64,000 nucleotides of DNA from Defluviitoga tunisiensis (lineage in GTDB: Bacteria; Thermotogota; Thermotogae; Petrotogales; Petrotogaceae), in contig NZ_LN824141.1 of assembly GCF_000953715.1 (NCBI RefSeq), positions 62,001 through 126,000 on the forward strand, written 5' to 3'. Below, piece after piece: positions 49,273-59,231 of the stretch. The position numbers and the translations under genes are program-made. The notes below the pieces were generated by a model. It searched no databases, was not told the DNA's origin, and saw only the letters and a list, made by a program, of their open reading frames with translations. Each line of letters begins with the position of its first letter. Position 1 is the first letter of the stretch.

Positions 49273-49800
49273 GTGCCAGATGAAATCGATAATGCTCCCG
49301 AAACGAAAAAGAAAAAAAGTCAACCTAATTTTCTAATGACATTAATTATCGTTATCGTCGTAGCTTTAGCTATTTCAGGTATTACATCTTTTTTTATTGT
49401 AAAGGTACTTTCTAGTAATCTTGTAGAAAGCACTAAAACTTCTTCCCAATACTCTTCTAAGATCCCTTTGAGGGTAATTCTTTTGCAAGAGGGGGCTAGA
49501 TACCCTGTTATGTTAAAAGGTGGATATGATGTTGCTGTAATTGATTCACTTCAACTAGACGTAGGAAGTACAGAAGCTAGAGATGCAATTAATGCATATA
49601 GATTAGAAATATTAGAAGCAATTAGAATGATATTTCTAAACAAAACCAGAAACGAATTGTCTACTCCATCTGGCATTGAATTGACAAAAAAACAAATAAT
49701 AAACTCGGTAAATGAAATTATTGGTTTTACCGGTGAACGAGAGCAATTAGGCGTAATAAAGGTCACACTAATCATCATGACAATTACAAATGCTACATAA
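49273..49800 (+). CDS. fliL: flagellar basal body-associated protein FliL
   Basis: FliL sits near the stator and modulates torque. The 175-residue protein has a Lys-rich N-terminus, one membrane helix (about residues 17-42) and a periplasmic domain ending GEREQLGVIKVTLIIMTI, like the FliL C-terminus IxxVxFTxFVVQ. I choose the GTG 9 nt after GGAGG over the TTG adjoining it. Located between motB and fliM as usual. Confidence 0.85.
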   Translation: MPDEIDNAPETKKKKSQPNFLMTLIIVIVVALAISGITSFFIVKVLSSNLVESTKTSSQYSSKIPLRVILLQEGARYPVMLKGGYDVAVIDSLQLDVGSTEARDAINAYRLEILEAIRMIFLNKTRNELSTPSGIELTKKQIINSVNEIIGFTGEREQLGVIKVTLIIMTITNAT

Positions 49801-49814
49801 AAAGAGGTGTTAAA

Positions 49815-50897
49815 ATGCCTGAAGATGAAATGCTTACTCAGGAAGAAATAGATAATATATTAAAATCTATGGCTCTTGGGGAATCGCCTGAAAAAATATT
49901 TGAAGAATTCAAAAAAGAAGAGAAAAAAATTAGAGAATATGATTTTAGAAGGCCTATGAAGTTCTCACGCGAACAGTTAAGAACTCTTCAGTTAGTTCAC
50001 GAAAACTTTGCAAGAGAACTTTCTACTTATCTTTCTGGTAGGTGCAGGACTTTTGTTGATATTAAATATGCAAGTATAGATCAAATAACTTTTTCAGAAT
50101 TTCAAAAATCGCTTAATGCCCCAACTTTAATGGTTATATTCTCTTCAGATATCTTTAGTGGAAGCGCTATATATCAAATGGGTTTAGATATAGGGTATGT
50201 AATTATTGATAGACTTTTAGGTGGAAGTGGTTCGACCTTAGAAGATATAAGAACTCCTACAGAATTAGAAATGAATATTTTTAGAAAAGAATGTTCCGTA
50301 ATATTAAGATTACTATCAAGATCTTGGGCTAATGTTGAAGAATTTGATGTTATTTTAGAAAATTTAGAGACTAATCCACAGTTTGTTCAAATAGCCCCTT
50401 CAAATGAAATGGCTATTCTTGTCACATTATCAGTTACCATAAGAGATATTCAAGGGTTTGTTAATCTTTGTTACCCATCTTCCACCCTTGAGCCTCTTAA
50501 TGATAAATTGTCAACAAGAATGTGGGCAAGAACCTATAAATACTCTCAAGAATCAAAGGATTTTTTAAAAAGAACTTTACTGCTTTCAAAACTGAAAATG
50601 TCCGCCATACTAGGTAGAACTACAGTTAGCTTACAAGATATACTGGATTTAGAAGTTGGTGATGTAGTTAGATTAGACTCCTTTCATGATGAACCTATTG
50701 AGTTAGAAATAGAAGGAACAAAAGTGTTCAAGGCTCAAATTGGTAAAATAAAGGGATTTCATGGGGTTAAAGTTGTAAAGAAAGATGAAGAATTATTAGA
50801 GAAAATCCTCATAGAAAAAAGTATTCAAGATTATCTCTCAAAACAAAAAACTTCTCCAACCAAACAATCCGAGAAGGAGATGAATCATAGTGCCTAA
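49815..50897 (+). CDS. fliM: flagellar motor switch protein FliM
   Basis: FliM forms the C-ring and binds CheY-P. The 360-residue protein has an N-terminal CheY-binding peptide (MLTQEEIDNILKSM), YDFRRPMKFSREQLRTLQLVHENFARELSTYLSG near residue 38, a CheC-like middle domain and a C-terminal SpoA domain (LQDILDLEVGDVVRLDSFHDEPIELEIEG). AAGAGGTG precedes the ATG. It overlaps fliY by 8 bp. Confidence 0.95.
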   Translation: MPEDEMLTQEEIDNILKSMALGESPEKIFEEFKKEEKKIREYDFRRPMKFSREQLRTLQLVHENFARELSTYLSGRCRTFVDIKYASIDQITFSEFQKSLNAPTLMVIFSSDIFSGSAIYQMGLDIGYVIIDRLLGGSGSTLEDIRTPTELEMNIFRKECSVILRLLSRSWANVEEFDVILENLETNPQFVQIAPSNEMAILVTLSVTIRDIQGFVNLCYPSSTLEPLNDKLSTRMWARTYKYSQESKDFLKRTLLLSKLKMSAILGRTTVSLQDILDLEVGDVVRLDSFHDEPIELEIEGTKVFKAQIGKIKGFHGVKVVKKDEELLEKILIEKSIQDYLSKQKTSPTKQSEKEMNHSA

Positions 50898-52020
50898 TGA
50901 CAATGAATTTTTGAGTCAAGAAGAATTAGATAAATTATTAAAAGGTATACAAAATCCTACTCAGAGAAATGAACCAAGAGAGGATGAATTAGATGAAATA
51001 CTAGACATAATTGGAGAAATTGCAAATATAACGATGGGATCTGGTGCAACAACCTTATCCACACTTTTAAGAAGAAAAATCGATATAGAATATCCAGAGA
51101 CAAGCATAGTAAAGTTTAAAAACATAAAGACCAACTTCAAAGGTGAACATGTTGTTATTACAGTAGAATATACAAAAGGGCTATATGGTATGAACACACT
51201 GGTTCTACCATCTAACTTAACAAACATTATAGCAAACTTGATGCTTGGAAAAGATCCTTATGAAACTACTGGTGAAATTGACGAAATTAGTTTAAGTGCT
51301 GTATCCGAAGCTATGAATCAAATGATGGGGACTGCTTCAACTTCTTTATCAGACTTTTTAAAAACTACTATAGAGATTTCTCCTCCAATAACCGAATTGC
51401 TGGATTTTTCTGATCCTACGGTTGAATTTCCTCCAATAGAAACTGACAAAGAAGCCTACGTCATTTCAGTAAAATTTAAGGTTAAGATTTCAGGCATCGC
51501 AGAAACTGTTTTCTGGCAGTTTATACCCTTAAAATTTGCGAATACAATTAAGGAAAAGCTTGAAGAAGCATATGGTATGAGTAAAGTTGATACGAAAAAA
51601 AAGCCTGAGAAAAAGGTTGAACGTACCCCTAGCGCAAATCTTTTCAAACATGAAAAGGATATCAATTCTAATGTAATCAAGGAAGGTGGTGTCAAAGTTA
51701 GACCTGTAGAGTTTGGAGAATTTGAAAAGAAGGAAGATAGTATATCAGAACAAATAGACTTTTCTAAGTTAGAATTATTAATGGACGTTCCTTTAGAGAT
51801 AAAAGTTGAACTAGGGTCAGTAAGGATGACACTTAGAGAAATATTAGATCTTCACGAAGGATCTTTAATACAATTAAACAAACTAGCCGGTGAACCACTT
51901 GATATATATGCAAACGATAGACTGATTGCAAGGGGAGAAGTAGTGGTTATTGATGAAAACTTTGGAATAAGGGTTACAGAAATTGTTTCATTAAGGGAGA
52001 GAATAAAAACCTTAAAGTGA
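50890..52020 (+). CDS. fliY: flagellar motor switch phosphatase FliY (FliN type)
   Basis: A 376-residue FliY. After a CheY-binding-like peptide (LSQEELDKLLKGIQ) it has a CheC-type phosphatase region with two ExxN sites (DIIGEIANITMGSGA near 40 and SAVSEAMNQMMGTAS near 140), a linker of about 70 charged residues and a C-terminal SpoA/FliN domain (LLMDVPLEIKVELGSVRMTLREILDLHEGSLIQL). It therefore is likely both switch component and CheY-P phosphatase. The GTG start is in the end of fliM. Its 3' end overlaps the convergent MBL-fold gene by 9 bp. Confidence 0.92.
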   Translation: MPNDNEFLSQEELDKLLKGIQNPTQRNEPREDELDEILDIIGEIANITMGSGATTLSTLLRRKIDIEYPETSIVKFKNIKTNFKGEHVVITVEYTKGLYGMNTLVLPSNLTNIIANLMLGKDPYETTGEIDEISLSAVSEAMNQMMGTASTSLSDFLKTTIEISPPITELLDFSDPTVEFPPIETDKEAYVISVKFKVKISGIAETVFWQFIPLKFANTIKEKLEEAYGMSKVDTKKKPEKKVERTPSANLFKHEKDINSNVIKEGGVKVRPVEFGEFEKKEDSISEQIDFSKLELLMDVPLEIKVELGSVRMTLREILDLHEGSLIQLNKLAGEPLDIYANDRLIARGEVVVIDENFGIRVTEIVSLRERIKTLK

Positions 52021-52740
52021 AGCCAATTCTGTTAAAGCATAGCCCTCATATTTTTTACTCAATGGAACGTTCTTTTTTTTATCTAACAAGTATTTAGTTT
52101 GCTCAAGAACAAGGTCCTTTGAGCCAGCTTTTCCATGCCCAGGTAAAATCTTTTTTATCTTTAAGCCTTTCATATTCTGTAGTATACTCGTCCATTCTTC
52201 AACATCTGAATTTAATATTTCTGCATGAACCCTTGAGAATACAAGATCCCCCGTTATGATATAATCTTGGGGTTTTAAAGTATAGATTGTAGAATCAGGT
52301 GTATGCCCTCCAACAACTTCCGCAGCTATAATATTATCCTGAAAAACCATGAAAAAAGATTTCTCAAAAATAAAAATATTTTTTTGGTTTAAAGCTTCTT
52401 TTAAATTATTGAAATTATATTCTGCTATTTTTGAAGTCTCCATTAAAAAATTTTTATCCATACTTGCTAATAAATCAAAAGTTGTTTTGTTTAAGAAAAT
52501 GTCTACTTTTCTATCGCTAAAAATGCCTCCAAAAGTATGATCGGGATGAAAGTGGGTAAAAAAAATTTTTTTAAGTACTTTTGAGGTCTTTTGTTCAACT
52601 ATGCTTGTCATTTCTTCAAATTTTTGTGGATAAAGAGAACTATCAAAGGCTATTAAACCATCACTATATTCAAAAAAATAAACACTGCTTGCCCCATTTT
52701 CAAACCAAAAATTATATACAGAATCATGTCTTTCGAACAT
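52012..52740 (-). CDS. MBL-fold metallo-hydrolase
   Basis: A 242-residue metallo-beta-lactamase-fold protein. The zinc motif HxHxDH is present as FFTHFHPDHTFGG near residue 61, with further His in VVGGHTPDSTIYTL near 137 and LPGHGKAGSKD near 200. It has no lactamase-specific features; homologues are hydrolases of thioesters or glyoxalase-II-like, or act on nucleic acids. It lies convergent to the flagellar operon, overlapping fliY by 9 bp at their stops. Substrate is unknown. Confidence 0.85.
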   Translation of the reverse strand: MFERHDSVYNFWFENGASSVYFFEYSDGLIAFDSSLYPQKFEEMTSIVEQKTSKVLKKIFFTHFHPDHTFGGIFSDRKVDIFLNKTTFDLLASMDKNFLMETSKIAEYNFNNLKEALNQKNIFIFEKSFFMVFQDNIIAAEVVGGHTPDSTIYTLKPQDYIITGDLVFSRVHAEILNSDVEEWTSILQNMKGLKIKKILPGHGKAGSKDLVLEQTKYLLDKKKNVPLSKKYEGYALTELASL

Positions 52741-52807
52741 TTTATCACCTTAAATTTAAATATTATTATAATTAATATTATCATAACATATTTTTATGGA
52801 AAAGTTA

Positions 52808-52836
52808 TTAACATTCGTAATTCTGAATGATATAAT
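52808..52836 (+). promoter_or_regulatory. promoter of the ABC exporter operon
   Basis: TTAACA, 17-bp spacer, TGATATAAT with extended -10; about 50 bp upstream of the first ABC gene. Confidence 0.7.
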
Positions 52837-52890
52837 AAAAGTAAGGAATGTAAACTAAATGTAGATTATTAAAATATGGATGGTGAAACC

Positions 52891-54612
52891 TTGATAAAAA
52901 ATTTTCTCAAAAAGCATTGGTGGAGATATCTAATAGGGGTAACATTTCTAATAACAGTTGATGTAATACAGATTTTCATTCCAAAGCAGATTGGAAGTAT
53001 TATTGATGCTGTGGGGTTAGCTGTCCCAGATATGTTGTATGTGAATTCTTTGATCTTTAGAATATTGATGCTTGCAGTTGGTCTAGCAATAGGAAGAATA
53101 TTCTGGAGAATTACAATCAATGGAACAGCTAGACTTTTTGAATTTCAACTTCTGAACAATATGTTTCAACATATCATTCACTTAGATCAAGACTTTTTTG
53201 ATAAATGGCGTACTGGAGATTTGATGACAAGATTTACCTCTGATGTATACCTGCTAAGGCGTCTTATGGGTAACTCTATAATCATGATAGTAGATGCAGT
53301 TTTCATGACTTCGCTAACAATAATTGCAATGGGTAGTTTTGTTGACTGGAAATTGACCCTAATTGCAATCATCCCTTTACCCTCCATAGCTGTGATTTCC
53401 TTAATTTTCGGAAGAATGATTCAAAGAAGAGCTATGGACCTTCAGAAAAAGACTTCTGAATTATCAAACATTACAGAAGAAGATATAGCTGGAATTGACG
53501 TTATTAAACTTTATGCTAATCATGAAGTTATGGAAAAGATATTTGCTAATAAAGCAAAAGAATACTACAATTCCTTTATTAAACTTATCAGAGTGGCAGG
53601 ATTAATGTATCCTCTAGCAATGTTAGTTGGTCAGCTTTCTACAATAATCATCTTCAATATTGGAGGACCAATGGTTATTAACAATCAAATCACTCTTGGA
53701 GATTTCATTATGACTCACCAATATATAGGAATGCTTGTGTGGCCGATGATTGCATTTGGAGATTTTGTTAACTTATTAGCAAGAGCTAAAGCCTCTCTAA
53801 AAAGGGTCAACGAAGTACTTAATCAGCCAAACTCTGTAGTAGAACCTCCATACGAAGTATATGATTTTCAGGGAAAATATGAGATCAAAAATTTATCTTT
53901 TTCTTATCCAGGAACAAAAAGAGAAGTCCTAAAAAGAGTTAATATGAAAATAGAACCTGGAGAAATGGTGGCTTTCGTTGGAAAGATAGGATCAGGCAAA
54001 TCAACACTTGCAAAACTATTAGTTAAAATGTATCCTGTTGAACGTGGTACTATTTTCCTAGATGGAAAAGATATTAACGATATAAACGGTAGATTTATAA
54101 GAGAAAATGTTTCTTATGTTCCTCAAGAAAGCTTTTTATTTTCTATGACAGTACGAGAAAATATAGCTTTTTCAGATGAAAAATTAGAACCCTATGCGGA
54201 AGAATATGCGCAACTGGCTCATGTCCATGAAGATATAACAAATTTAGAAAAAGCCTATGAAACAGTTGTTGGAGTGAGAGGAGCAACCTTATCTGGTGGT
54301 CAAAGGCAGAGGGTTACTATTGCAAGGGCACTTGCAAAAAACTCAAAAATGATCATCCTAGATGATTGTTTATCAGCAGTCGACACGGAAACAGAAGAAG
54401 AAATAATAAAAACCTTAAGAAGTGAAACAGAAGGAAAAACTATAGTTGTAATTTCTCACAGGCTAAAGGCTGTAAAGGATGCAGATAAAATATTTGTGTT
54501 TGATGATGGTAAAATAGTCGAAGAAGGAAATCATGACGAATTAATTGTAAAAGAAGGAATATACTATTCAATGTATATTAAACAACTAATAGAGAAAAAA
54601 GTGGAGGATTGA
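52891..54612 (+). CDS. heterodimeric ABC exporter, subunit with degenerate catalytic site
   Basis: A half-transporter (about 573 residues) with six membrane helices followed by an ATPase. Walker A GKIGSGKST near 365, signature LSGGQRQR near 465, but the residue after Walker B is Asp (MIILDDCLSAVD) instead of the catalytic Glu. With the partner's altered signature this makes one degenerate ATP site, the hallmark of TM287/288-type exporters. I prefer TTG 52891 behind GATGGTGA; an ATG 15 bp upstream lacks a Shine-Dalgarno. The gene ends 7 bp before its partner. Substrate is not predicted; multidrug or lipid export is typical. Confidence 0.9.
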   Translation: MIKNFLKKHWWRYLIGVTFLITVDVIQIFIPKQIGSIIDAVGLAVPDMLYVNSLIFRILMLAVGLAIGRIFWRITINGTARLFEFQLLNNMFQHIIHLDQDFFDKWRTGDLMTRFTSDVYLLRRLMGNSIIMIVDAVFMTSLTIIAMGSFVDWKLTLIAIIPLPSIAVISLIFGRMIQRRAMDLQKKTSELSNITEEDIAGIDVIKLYANHEVMEKIFANKAKEYYNSFIKLIRVAGLMYPLAMLVGQLSTIIIFNIGGPMVINNQITLGDFIMTHQYIGMLVWPMIAFGDFVNLLARAKASLKRVNEVLNQPNSVVEPPYEVYDFQGKYEIKNLSFSYPGTKREVLKRVNMKIEPGEMVAFVGKIGSGKSTLAKLLVKMYPVERGTIFLDGKDINDINGRFIRENVSYVPQESFLFSMTVRENIAFSDEKLEPYAEEYAQLAHVHEDITNLEKAYETVVGVRGATLSGGQRQRVTIARALAKNSKMIILDDCLSAVDTETEEEIIKTLRSETEGKTIVVISHRLKAVKDADKIFVFDDGKIVEEGNHDELIVKEGIYYSMYIKQLIEKKVED

Positions 54613-54619
54613 TCAAACA

Positions 54620-56557
54620 ATGGCTTCAATTCATGAAGATATATTCTTAGAAGAAAAAGAAAAAAGTGAAGGCGATTTTAAAACAGTTCTTCGACTGTGG
54701 AAATATATAAAAAAATATAAGCTATTAATATTTTTGACACTTATAGCATTAGCGGCTGCTACACTTATCGAATTGGGATTGCCTTATGTAATAAAATTTG
54801 GTATTGATAATGTCATTAATGTTGAATATTCCTTTACACTTAAAGATTCTAATCCTCCAACTTTTGTTGAAGATACAAAGGGTACTTACGTTTTAAAAAA
54901 AATAGATAATAACTACTACATGATAAATAAACAAACTAATGAAACTATAGAAGTTCCTGGTGAATATTATGCTTCTTACTTTGATAGTGCAATTCAACGT
55001 ATTAGAAATTTTAGTTTTTTCTTTATTTTTCTGTTATTTGCCCAGTTTTTAATACACTATACCCAACTATATTTTTCAAACATTGTTGGACAAAACGTTG
55101 TTTATAACTTAAGAAATGATCTATATAAACATTTATTAAGAATTGAATATAATTACTTTGAAAAAAATACCCCTGGTAAGATTACTACAAGAGTTGTACA
55201 TGATACCCAAAATTTGTCAAACTTTTTTAGTGATGTAATTACGAGCCTATTAAAAGATATTGCTATTCTAATTGGTGTAATAATATTAATGCTACTATTG
55301 GATGTACAATTAAGCTTGTATACCTTTATGATGCTTCCAATTATAGTAGTCGCCACTTTTATGTTCAGATCTTTTGATAGAAAAGCATATGATAAGGTAA
55401 GAACTAGAGTATCCGCTTTAAACTCGTATTTAGCAGAAAACTTATCCGGAAGTATGGTAACTAGACTATTTAATCAAGAAGAAAGAAAAGAAAATGAATT
55501 TAAATATATGAGTACAAAATTATATGAAGCAAATATGCAACAAATGTATGTCTTTGCTATCTTTAGGCCATTAATGAATTTGCTTTATTACCTTACATTA
55601 AGTCTAATTTTATGGGTTGGAGCCAAACAAATCACACAGGATGTTACAACTTTTGGTACTATATATGCCTTCACTGCATATATAGATATGTTTTTCAGAC
55701 CTATCTTTGATATTGCTGAAAAATTTGACATAATGGAAGATGCCTTTGCTTCAGCAGGAAAAATATTTAAAATTTTTGGTCAAAACCAAGAAGATCTAGG
55801 AAAAGGCATTTACAAAACCATCGAAAAAGGAAAAATAGAGTTTGATAATGTAAAATTCTCGTATGATGGAAATACAGAGGTACTAAAAGGTGCCAGTTTT
55901 AAGATAGAACCCAACGAGAGGGTAGCTATAGTTGGAGAAACTGGTTCGGGAAAAACAACTATTATTAAGCTAATAAGTGGTTTATACAAATATCAAGAAG
56001 GTCGAATACTTTTAGATGATAAAGAATTATATGATTATGATTTGAACATGGTTCGAAGGAAAATTGCCGTTGTTCCACAAGATGTATATCTTTTCTCAGG
56101 AACCATTTTAGACAACATAAGACTATTTAACCAAGACATCAGTGAAGATGAAGTCAAACGTGTAGCAAAGTTTGTTTACGCTGATCAGATAATCTCTAAA
56201 TTTCCGAATAATTATCACACTGTTATTACAGAAAGAGGTGCTAGTCTTTCTGCTGGAGAAAGACAACTTGTAGCCCTTATCAGAGCTGTATTATATGATG
56301 CAAAAATAATTATTTTAGATGAAGCAACAGCTAATGTAGATGTTGAAACCGAGTTTCTAATACAAAGAGCATTAAATAAAATCTCAGAAAAAGCCACTAT
56401 CATTTCAATAGCTCATAGATTGTCCACCGTAAAAAGTTCTAACCGAATAATTGTTGTTCATGAAGGTTTAATTGCAGAAGAAGGTACTCATGAAGATCTG
56501 ATTAATAATCGAGGAATTTATTATGAATTGTATAAGCTTCAATTTGAAAAAATTTAA
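54620..56557 (+). CDS. heterodimeric ABC exporter, catalytic subunit with extracytoplasmic insert
   Basis: The 645-residue partner half-transporter. Walker A GETGSGKTT near 435, Walker B IIILDEATANVD with the catalytic Glu, but signature LSAGERQ instead of LSGGQ. The active site is therefore its own Walker motifs with the partner's LSGGQ. It is longer than usual because about 70 residues (near 65-135, with DSNPPTFVEDTKGTY and ETIEVPGEYY) lie between the first two helices and must face outside. Translation start is ATG with GGAGGATTG upstream. The insert may contact substrate or a partner. Confidence 0.9.
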   Translation: MASIHEDIFLEEKEKSEGDFKTVLRLWKYIKKYKLLIFLTLIALAAATLIELGLPYVIKFGIDNVINVEYSFTLKDSNPPTFVEDTKGTYVLKKIDNNYYMINKQTNETIEVPGEYYASYFDSAIQRIRNFSFFFIFLLFAQFLIHYTQLYFSNIVGQNVVYNLRNDLYKHLLRIEYNYFEKNTPGKITTRVVHDTQNLSNFFSDVITSLLKDIAILIGVIILMLLLDVQLSLYTFMMLPIIVVATFMFRSFDRKAYDKVRTRVSALNSYLAENLSGSMVTRLFNQEERKENEFKYMSTKLYEANMQQMYVFAIFRPLMNLLYYLTLSLILWVGAKQITQDVTTFGTIYAFTAYIDMFFRPIFDIAEKFDIMEDAFASAGKIFKIFGQNQEDLGKGIYKTIEKGKIEFDNVKFSYDGNTEVLKGASFKIEPNERVAIVGETGSGKTTIIKLISGLYKYQEGRILLDDKELYDYDLNMVRRKIAVVPQDVYLFSGTILDNIRLFNQDISEDEVKRVAKFVYADQIISKFPNNYHTVITERGASLSAGERQLVALIRAVLYDAKIIILDEATANVDVETEFLIQRALNKISEKATIISIAHRLSTVKSSNRIIVVHEGLIAEEGTHEDLINNRGIYYELYKLQFEKI

Positions 56558-56598
56558 AAAGACATTAATTTAGTTCACTTATTAAAGGAGTGGGAAAT

Positions 56599-57768
56599 TT
56601 GTTAACAATAATTAAAAATGCAGAGGTTTATTCCCCTCACTATCTTGGAAAAAAAGACTTAGTGATTGGTGGGGGAAAAATACTATATATATCTAATTCA
56701 TTTACTTCCTCTTCCCCATTAGATGTAGAAATTTTAGACATCGAAGGTGATTATTTAGTACCTGGTTTTATTGATTCTCATGTTCACATAATTGGAGGAG
56801 GTGGAGAAGGAGGATACAGCACACGAACACCTGAAATAATGCTCTCATCGGTAATAAAAGCTGGAATAACTACGCTTGTTGGTGTTCTTGGAACCGATAA
56901 TGCCACGAGAACGATGACAAATCTGATTGCCAAAGCAAAAGCTTTAAGAGATGAAGGAGTAAGTTGTTATGCATACACAGGTTCATATCATCTACCTTTA
57001 AAAACATTAACAAACAGAATAATAGATGATATAGTATTTATAAACGAAATAATAGGTGTTGGTGAAATTGCCATATCTGATCATAGAGGTTCTCAACCTA
57101 CTCTTGAAGAATTAATACGAATTACTTCTGATGCAAGAGTTGGAGGCATATTATCTAAAAAAGCCGGTATTGTAAACGTGCATGTTGGAAGAGGAAAAAA
57201 ACTAATACAACCACTCATAGAAGTAGTTAACAACTCAGATTTACCAATAACTCAATTTTTACCAACTCACATGAACAAAAACCAAGAATCAATAAAAGCA
57301 TGTGTAGAATTTATTAAGTTGGGCGGAAGAATAGATTTCACAACAAGTTCTTCTACTACACTAGATGAAAACGATATTTCAAAGCCTTCAAAAGCTTTGA
57401 AAAAGTTACTAGATGAAGGAGTTAATATTGACAATATTTCATTCTCTTCAGATGGCCAGGGAAGCATGCCTCATTTTGATGAAAAAGGAAATTATGTTGG
57501 GTTAACTGTTGCTGATGTAAGCACATTATACCAAGAAGTCAAAGATTCAATCATAAATGAACAAATCCCAATAGAGATTGCTTTAAAAGTGGTTACCTCT
57601 AACCCAGCTACTTTTTTAAAATTAGAAAGCAAAGGACGAATAGAAGAAGAATGTGACGCTGATTTAGTTATATTAGATAAAAAAACTTTAGATATCAAAA
57701 GTGTCATAGCAAGAGGAAAAATGATGATGAAAAATGGTAAAATTATAACAAAAGGAACTTTTGAGTAG
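56599..57768 (+). CDS. iadA: isoaspartyl dipeptidase (beta-aspartyl-peptidase)
   Basis: A 389-residue amidohydrolase that hydrolyses isoaspartyl dipeptides formed by protein damage. Metal motifs DSHVHIIGGGGEGGYSTRTPEI near residue 56, the IVNVHVGRGKKLIQPL near 194, FLPTHMNK near 218 and the Asp in FSSDGQGSMPHFDEKGN near 281 match IadA. YTGSYHLPLKTLT near 130 is also family-specific. The TTG start is 8 nt after AAGGAG. A weak hairpin (CTCTATCAA/TTGATAGAG) follows. Repair by isoaspartate removal fits heat-exposed cells, but that is context only. Confidence 0.9.
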   Translation: MLTIIKNAEVYSPHYLGKKDLVIGGGKILYISNSFTSSSPLDVEILDIEGDYLVPGFIDSHVHIIGGGGEGGYSTRTPEIMLSSVIKAGITTLVGVLGTDNATRTMTNLIAKAKALRDEGVSCYAYTGSYHLPLKTLTNRIIDDIVFINEIIGVGEIAISDHRGSQPTLEELIRITSDARVGGILSKKAGIVNVHVGRGKKLIQPLIEVVNNSDLPITQFLPTHMNKNQESIKACVEFIKLGGRIDFTTSSSTTLDENDISKPSKALKKLLDEGVNIDNISFSSDGQGSMPHFDEKGNYVGLTVADVSTLYQEVKDSIINEQIPIEIALKVVTSNPATFLKLESKGRIEEECDADLVILDKKTLDIKSVIARGKMMMKNGKIITKGTFE

Positions 57769-57847
57769 ACTCTATCAACAATCCCTTTAGATTTGATAGA
57801 GGCTACAATAATAAATTGAAATATTAATTAAATATGATTTTGATTTT

Positions 57848-58112
57848 ACAACGGGTCTAGGGCGGAGCCCTACCTTCTTTGCTTAAATCTCAGAAAAACG
57901 TCACTACATAATTTAGGACTTTAGAAATTAAGATTTTTAAAAATTGAATTTTGATCTTATAACGGGTCTAGGGCGGAGCCCTCATCCCTTGGTACAAGTA
58001 CCAAAAAACTCAATAAATTCAGAATTAGTGAGTTTTAGAACTGAGAAGGTATTTTGTAAAAAATCAATTCTACAACATATATATTATAATGATTTTGGAA
58101 TTTCTAAAGTGA
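57848..58112 (+). repeat. modular intergenic repeat (two A modules plus module B) before manC
   Basis: A modules with AACGGGTCTAGGGCGGAGCC begin near 57851 and 57961; only the second has GGTACAAGTACC. Module B follows with AATTAGTGAG, GTATTTTGTAAAAAATCAA, TATAAT (58085-58090) and GATTTTGGAATTTCTAAAGT. It ends about 30 bp before manC. Same layout as before hisS. Confidence 0.7.
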
Positions 58113-58142
58113 GTATATTATTAATGTTGAGGAGGATATATA

Positions 58143-59153
58143 ATGAAAGCAATAATCCTCGCTGGGGGGTCGGGAGAAAGATTTTGGCCTCTTTCAAATT
58201 CTAAAAAGCCTAAACAATTTTTGAGGCTTTTTTCCGATAAAAGTCTTATAAGAGAAACGTATGAAAGGTTACTATATAAAATGAATCCAGACGATATATA
58301 TATTGTCACTTCAGAAAATTACTTTGAAATCACTAAACAAGAAATTCCGGAAATTGACGAAAAAAACATAATTTTAGAACCAATTCCTAGAAATACAGCA
58401 CCTGCATGTATGTTAGGTACCTTGATTGCGGAAGATAATGAGACTGTTGTTATTTTACCTGCGGATCACTATATTCCCGACAAAGAAGCTTTTTGGAACA
58501 CATTAAGTAAATGTATCAAGGCAGCTCACAAATATGATGGATTATTTACACTTGGTATAACTCCAACTCGTCCTGAAACAGGATACGGATATATAGAAGC
58601 AGATAAAGAGTTAGAATCTAATATTTTTAAAGTTAAATCATTTAAAGAAAAACCCGATCAAGAAACAGCTAAATCATTTATAAAAGAAGGAAATTTTTTC
58701 TGGAATAGCGGAATTTTTATATGGAAAAAATCTATTTTCTTAAAAGAGATGGAAACACATTCATATGAAATTTACGAAAAACTTATAGATATTGATCCTT
58801 TCAATATCTATACACTAAAAAATGTATATCCAGATATTAAAAAAATTAGTATAGATTATGCACTTATGGAAAAGTCACAAAAAATATATGTTACAAAAAC
58901 GGATCTTTTATGGTCAGACGTAGGAAATTGGGTTTCAGTACGAGAATTAGCAGGATATTCTGATAACAAGAAAAATGTGCATATCATAGACGGAGAAAAT
59001 GTTTTTGTAAAATCCAATAAAAATGTTGGTGTAATAGGACTTTCAAACATAGTTGTTGTAGAAAGTGAAGACGGCCTCCTTATAACAACAGAGGAAAAAG
59101 CGCAAAAAGTAAGAAATATTTCTCAAAAGTTTAAAGAGACCGATAACTCCTGA
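58143..59153 (+). CDS. manC: mannose-1-phosphate guanylyltransferase
   Basis: Makes GDP-mannose from GTP and mannose-1-phosphate for glycan or mannosylglycerate synthesis. The 336-residue enzyme has the nucleotidyltransferase signature ILAGGSGERFWPLSNSKKPKQFL near residue 4, ILEPIPRNTAPA near 78, ILPADHYI near 103 and RPETGYGYIEAD near 142. WNSGIFIWKKS near 187 and IDYALMEKS near 237 are typical. It lacks the fused isomerase domain of longer ManC proteins. AGGAGGATATATA precedes the ATG. Its leader belongs to the repeat family. Confidence 0.93.
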   Translation: MKAIILAGGSGERFWPLSNSKKPKQFLRLFSDKSLIRETYERLLYKMNPDDIYIVTSENYFEITKQEIPEIDEKNIILEPIPRNTAPACMLGTLIAEDNETVVILPADHYIPDKEAFWNTLSKCIKAAHKYDGLFTLGITPTRPETGYGYIEADKELESNIFKVKSFKEKPDQETAKSFIKEGNFFWNSGIFIWKKSIFLKEMETHSYEIYEKLIDIDPFNIYTLKNVYPDIKKISIDYALMEKSQKIYVTKTDLLWSDVGNWVSVRELAGYSDNKKNVHIIDGENVFVKSNKNVGVIGLSNIVVVESEDGLLITTEEKAQKVRNISQKFKETDNS

Positions 59154-59165
59154 AAAAAATCATGT

Positions 59166-59195
59166 TTGACAGATAATATATAATTATGGTATAAT
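59166..59195 (+). promoter_or_regulatory. promoter of rpmE
   Basis: TTGACA, 18-bp spacer, TATAAT; about 37 bp before the rpmE start. The best -35/-10 pair in the window. Confidence 0.8.
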
Positions 59196-59231
59196 CAAAT
59201 GACAAGAAAATATACTTAAGAGGTGTTAGAA

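Noticed and set aside
57770-57801. Terminator after iadA
   Set aside because: A 9-bp stem exists but lacks a T-run; too weak to call as a feature.
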